DNA of 7,721 bases. Origin: Actinomycetota bacterium (GTDB lineage: Bacteria > Actinomycetota > Actinomycetes > Streptosporangiales > Streptosporangiaceae). The position numbers and the translations under genes are program-made. The DNA is taken from the NCBI GenBank assembly GCA_003541285.1, contig DPMS01000588.1:1-7721 (forward strand). The letters run 5' to 3'. How positions within the stretch are numbered: the stretch's first letter is position 1; every line of letters begins with the position of its first letter. The notes under the pieces are model-generated. The model was given only the letters and a program-made list of their open reading frames with translations. It was not told where the DNA came from and ran no database searches. This document shows positions 5,795-7,721 of the stretch, in pieces.

Positions 5795-7558
5795 TTATGC
5801 GGCGAGGCCGAGTCCGAGGCGTGCCAGGTGGCTGGTCCGGCGCCGGTCCAGGGGGGTGCCGGTCCAGTAGGCATGCAGGCGGAGGAGGTTGAGCGCGCAG
5901 GCCATGTACACATGGTCGAGGCTGGTCTTGGGCAGGCCGCGGTAGCGGGTGCGCCGGGCACCGTGGCTGGTGGCCTGGTGCATGGTGCCCTCGACGCCGG
6001 CGCGGCGGGCGTAGTCGGCCTGGAAGGGGATCGTGTTTTCAGCGGCGCGGGCGGCGGCCTGCGCTTGGGCCAGGTCGCGGGGCGGCACGGTGAGCTGGCG
6101 CCGGTTCTTGCCGCTGGTGGTGCACAGGCTGCGGGCCGGGCAAGGGCCGCAGTCGCTGGCGGAGAAGGTCGCCACGATCGCGTCCTTGCCGTGCTGGGTG
6201 CACGGCGTCCAGGACGCCGCGGTCCTGCCCTGCGGGCAGGTGACGGTCTTGCTGCCGTAGTCGACGGCGAAGTCGGCGCGGGCGTAGCCGTTGCCGGCCC
6301 GGGCCTGGGCCGGGGTGTCCGCCAGCAGCGGCCCGATCAGCGCGATGCCGTGCCTGGCGGCCTCGCTGACCAGCAGAGCCGCGCTGAGGTACCCCGAATC
6401 GAGGTAATGCCGTCCCGGTGCCAGGGTCTTCCCCGCCAGCTCGTCATGGATGACGCTGGTCATCTGGTTGTCAGTCACCGTGGCACCGGTGGTGGCCACG
6501 TGCGTGATCAGGTTCGGGAACGCCGGGGCCGCGCAGTCCTTGTCATGGCCGCGGCGGCCAGCCCCGCCCTCGCCGGGGCAGCCGCACCGCGGCTCGTCAT
6601 CGCAGGTCTCGGTGACGTGCAGCTTGTATCCCAGCCAGAAGGTGTCCCGCTTGACGCCCCACCGGGCATCGGTGTCATACGGCGAGGCGATCCGGGCATG
6701 GCCAGGCGGGAGACCGTCACCTTCCGGTTCCTTCTCCCGCCGCTTGATCACCTCCCGCCCGTTCCCGGTGATGGTGCGGGTGTAGTTCTGCACCAGCACC
6801 CAGCGCAGCACGTCGACGGCGGGCAGCTCCCGCAGCCACGCCGGGGAGGACTCGTCGTAGACCGCTTCCAGCAGCGCGTACCCGTCCCGGGCATAGGCGA
6901 TGGCCAGCTCGTCCTGCTTCGCCTGCGACGCCGGGGGCCGCCAGGCGGTCATCGGCGTGCCGTAGCGGCGGGTCCAGTCCGGCACGCAGATCCGCTGCTC
7001 CAGCCAGGCCGGATGCGCCGCGGCCAGCGCCTCCGCTGCGCCCCGCACGCTCTCCCCGGCCAGCTCCAGCCGGTTCAGCGCCGCCACCGCCGCGACCACG
7101 TGCGTGGAGTCGGTGCGCTGCTTCCCGCCCGCCTTGACCAGGCCCGCAGATACCAGGCGTCCCAGCAGCGCGTCCAGCGCCACCTGCTCCAGCCCCGCCT
7201 CCGCCACCTTGCCCCGGAACTCGGCCAGCACCGTATGGTCGAACCCCGGGTCGTCAAGGGAAAGCCCCAGCAGGTACTTCCAGTCCAGCCGGGTCCGCAC
7301 CGCCCCGGCCGCCAGCCGGTCGGTCAGCTTCTCCGCCCGCTGCAAGACGGTCACCAGCGCCAGCCGCGACGGCGGCCAGCCCGGCCTGCCCCGGATCCCG
7401 AACGCGGCCGCGAAGTCCTCATCGGCCAGCCACTGGCCCAGCCGGTCCCGGATCTCCACCGCCAGCGGCCGCTCAGTCTTCCGGGAACCGTACATCGCCT
7501 TGATCGCCGCGGCGACCCGGGGATCCGGCTCCGGCCAGGCGGCAGGCTGCATGGACAT
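5795..7558 (-). CDS. IS1182-family DDE transposase
   Basis: Counted from ATG 7558 the protein has 587 residues. The N-terminal part (to about residue 120), with FGIRGRPGWPPSRLALVTVLQ and DWKYLLGLSLDDPGFDHTVL, is the conserved N-terminal domain of IS1182 transposases. The catalytic acids are Asp150 (QRTDSTHV), Asp387 (YLDSGYLS) and Glu523 (AGVEGTMHQ), followed by the family's ARRTRYRGLPKT and HVYMACALNLLRLH. A cysteine group near 442-479 (CP..C..CGPC..C) precedes the last acid, and a second cysteine-rich loop lies at 319-342 between the two aspartates. A GTG 28 codons upstream (7642) also keeps the frame open; ATG 7558 is preferred because M-S-M-Q-P is a usual start for the family, although no strong ribosome binding site precedes either. 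Stop is TAA 5795-5797. Confidence 0.9.
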   Translation of the reverse strand: MSMQPAAWPEPDPRVAAAIKAMYGSRKTERPLAVEIRDRLGQWLADEDFAAAFGIRGRPGWPPSRLALVTVLQRAEKLTDRLAAGAVRTRLDWKYLLGLSLDDPGFDHTVLAEFRGKVAEAGLEQVALDALLGRLVSAGLVKAGGKQRTDSTHVVAAVAALNRLELAGESVRGAAEALAAAHPAWLEQRICVPDWTRRYGTPMTAWRPPASQAKQDELAIAYARDGYALLEAVYDESSPAWLRELPAVDVLRWVLVQNYTRTITGNGREVIKRREKEPEGDGLPPGHARIASPYDTDARWGVKRDTFWLGYKLHVTETCDDEPRCGCPGEGGAGRRGHDKDCAAPAFPNLITHVATTGATVTDNQMTSVIHDELAGKTLAPGRHYLDSGYLSAALLVSEAARHGIALIGPLLADTPAQARAGNGYARADFAVDYGSKTVTCPQGRTAASWTPCTQHGKDAIVATFSASDCGPCPARSLCTTSGKNRRQLTVPPRDLAQAQAAARAAENTIPFQADYARRAGVEGTMHQATSHGARRTRYRGLPKTSLDHVYMACALNLLRLHAYWTGTPLDRRRTSHLARLGLGLAA

Positions 7559-7657
7559 GACGTACCCATTCTGCGGCCGGGGCGAGGGGAAGGAACGACC
7601 GCAGGAAGGATCATGGCCATCAGAACAGTCCGAATCGAGCACCTCGCCCGGCCTGTC

Positions 7658-7676
7658 GCGAATAAGCCACCAAGAT
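7658..7676 (-). repeat. Right terminal inverted repeat of the IS
   Basis: Read on the minus strand it is ATCTTGGTGGCTTATTCGC, differing from the left repeat at positions 4, 11 and 13. The transposase promoter is expected between it and the start codon. Confidence 0.8.
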
Positions 7677-7684
7677 CGATCTCG
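7677..7684 (+). repeat. Right copy of 8-bp target-site duplication CGATCTCG
   Basis: It is identical to 5765-5772 and adjoins the right inverted repeat directly. Confidence 0.75.
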
Positions 7685-7721
7685 GGCGGGACGGGGATGG
7701 TCTGCTGGGTGCAGCAGGCGG
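7677..7721 (-). pseudogene. Upstream part of the interrupted older transposase gene (continues beyond the window)
   Basis: On the minus strand the last 45 bases read A-C-C-T-Q-Q-T-I-P-V-P-P-E-I and then the first base of an Ala codon completed at 5763-5765. This joins in frame to AAKTRQKHDYP on the far side of the IS. CCTQ followed by VPPEI just before the KHDYP segment is the order seen in intact members of this transposase type. The rest of the gene lies to the right of the window. Confidence 0.7.

Larger units (their letters stand above)
5773..7676 (-). mobile_element. Complete IS1182-type insertion sequence (1904 bp)
   Basis: The element has 19-bp terminal inverted repeats matching at 16 positions, one transposase gene filling nearly all of it, and a flanking 8-bp direct repeat. 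Its size fits the IS1182 family. It sits inside an older transposase gene whose halves are found on both sides. The transposase frame is open throughout and all catalytic acids are present, and the ends and target duplication are still readable, so the element looks recent and possibly still able to move. Confidence 0.85.

Noticed and set aside
1..7721. CRISPR array, defence system, or other novel multi-gene system
   Set aside because: No regularly spaced repeats and no further genes beyond the enzyme operon, the transposases and the left-edge fragment.

Overview
The window is GC-rich with dense codons ending in G or C, uses GTG as well as ATG starts, and carries a tRNA-Thr fragment and transposase types familiar from high-GC actinomycetes. 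A soil-type actinobacterium is the best guess from sequence alone; the genus cannot be told.

Layout. Positions 2-151 (+) are the C-terminal 49 codons of a gene that enters from the left; its product is not recognised. A strong GC-rich stem-loop (185-244) follows its stop. Positions 245-864 hold no convincing gene. Positions 865-4574 (-) are a compact three-gene operon encoding a molybdenum hydroxylase of the xanthine dehydrogenase / CO dehydrogenase family, in the order FAD subunit (M), 2Fe-2S subunit (S), Mo-binding subunit (L), with gaps of 6 and 14 nt. The L subunit lacks the CO dehydrogenase signature AYxCSFR and has AYRGPW instead, so its substrate is unknown and it should not be called a CO dehydrogenase. 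Electrons would flow from substrate to the Mo cofactor (L), then two 2Fe-2S clusters (S), then FAD (M), then an unidentified acceptor. No cofactor-maturation gene is present in the window.

Positions 4575-5206 lack genes but contain the operon's upstream region, including a perfect dyad CCGTCA-CCCA-TGACGG 61 bp before the M start codon, and some short repeats. At 5207-5251 lies the 3' half of a tRNA-Thr(GGT), starting exactly at the anticodon loop, without a 5' half. This is the classic scar left at one end of an element that integrated into a tRNA gene. Its orientation puts the molybdenum hydroxylase operon on the element side and the sequence to the right on the original chromosome side. A Rho-independent-type terminator (5306-5341) follows it.

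Positions 5442-7721 are two nested transposable elements. A complete IS1182-type insertion sequence (5773-7676; 19-bp imperfect terminal inverted repeats, one DDE transposase) has inserted into the 3' part of an older transposase gene of a different type. An 8-bp direct repeat CGATCTCG flanks the insertion, and removing the IS plus one repeat copy restores the older gene's reading frame.

The window therefore reads as an accessory region: a catabolic or redox operon apparently next to an integration scar, with stacked transposons on the other side of the scar. I see no clearly new biological system. The points most worth following are the unknown substrate of the enzyme and whether its operon belongs to a tRNA-Thr-integrated island.
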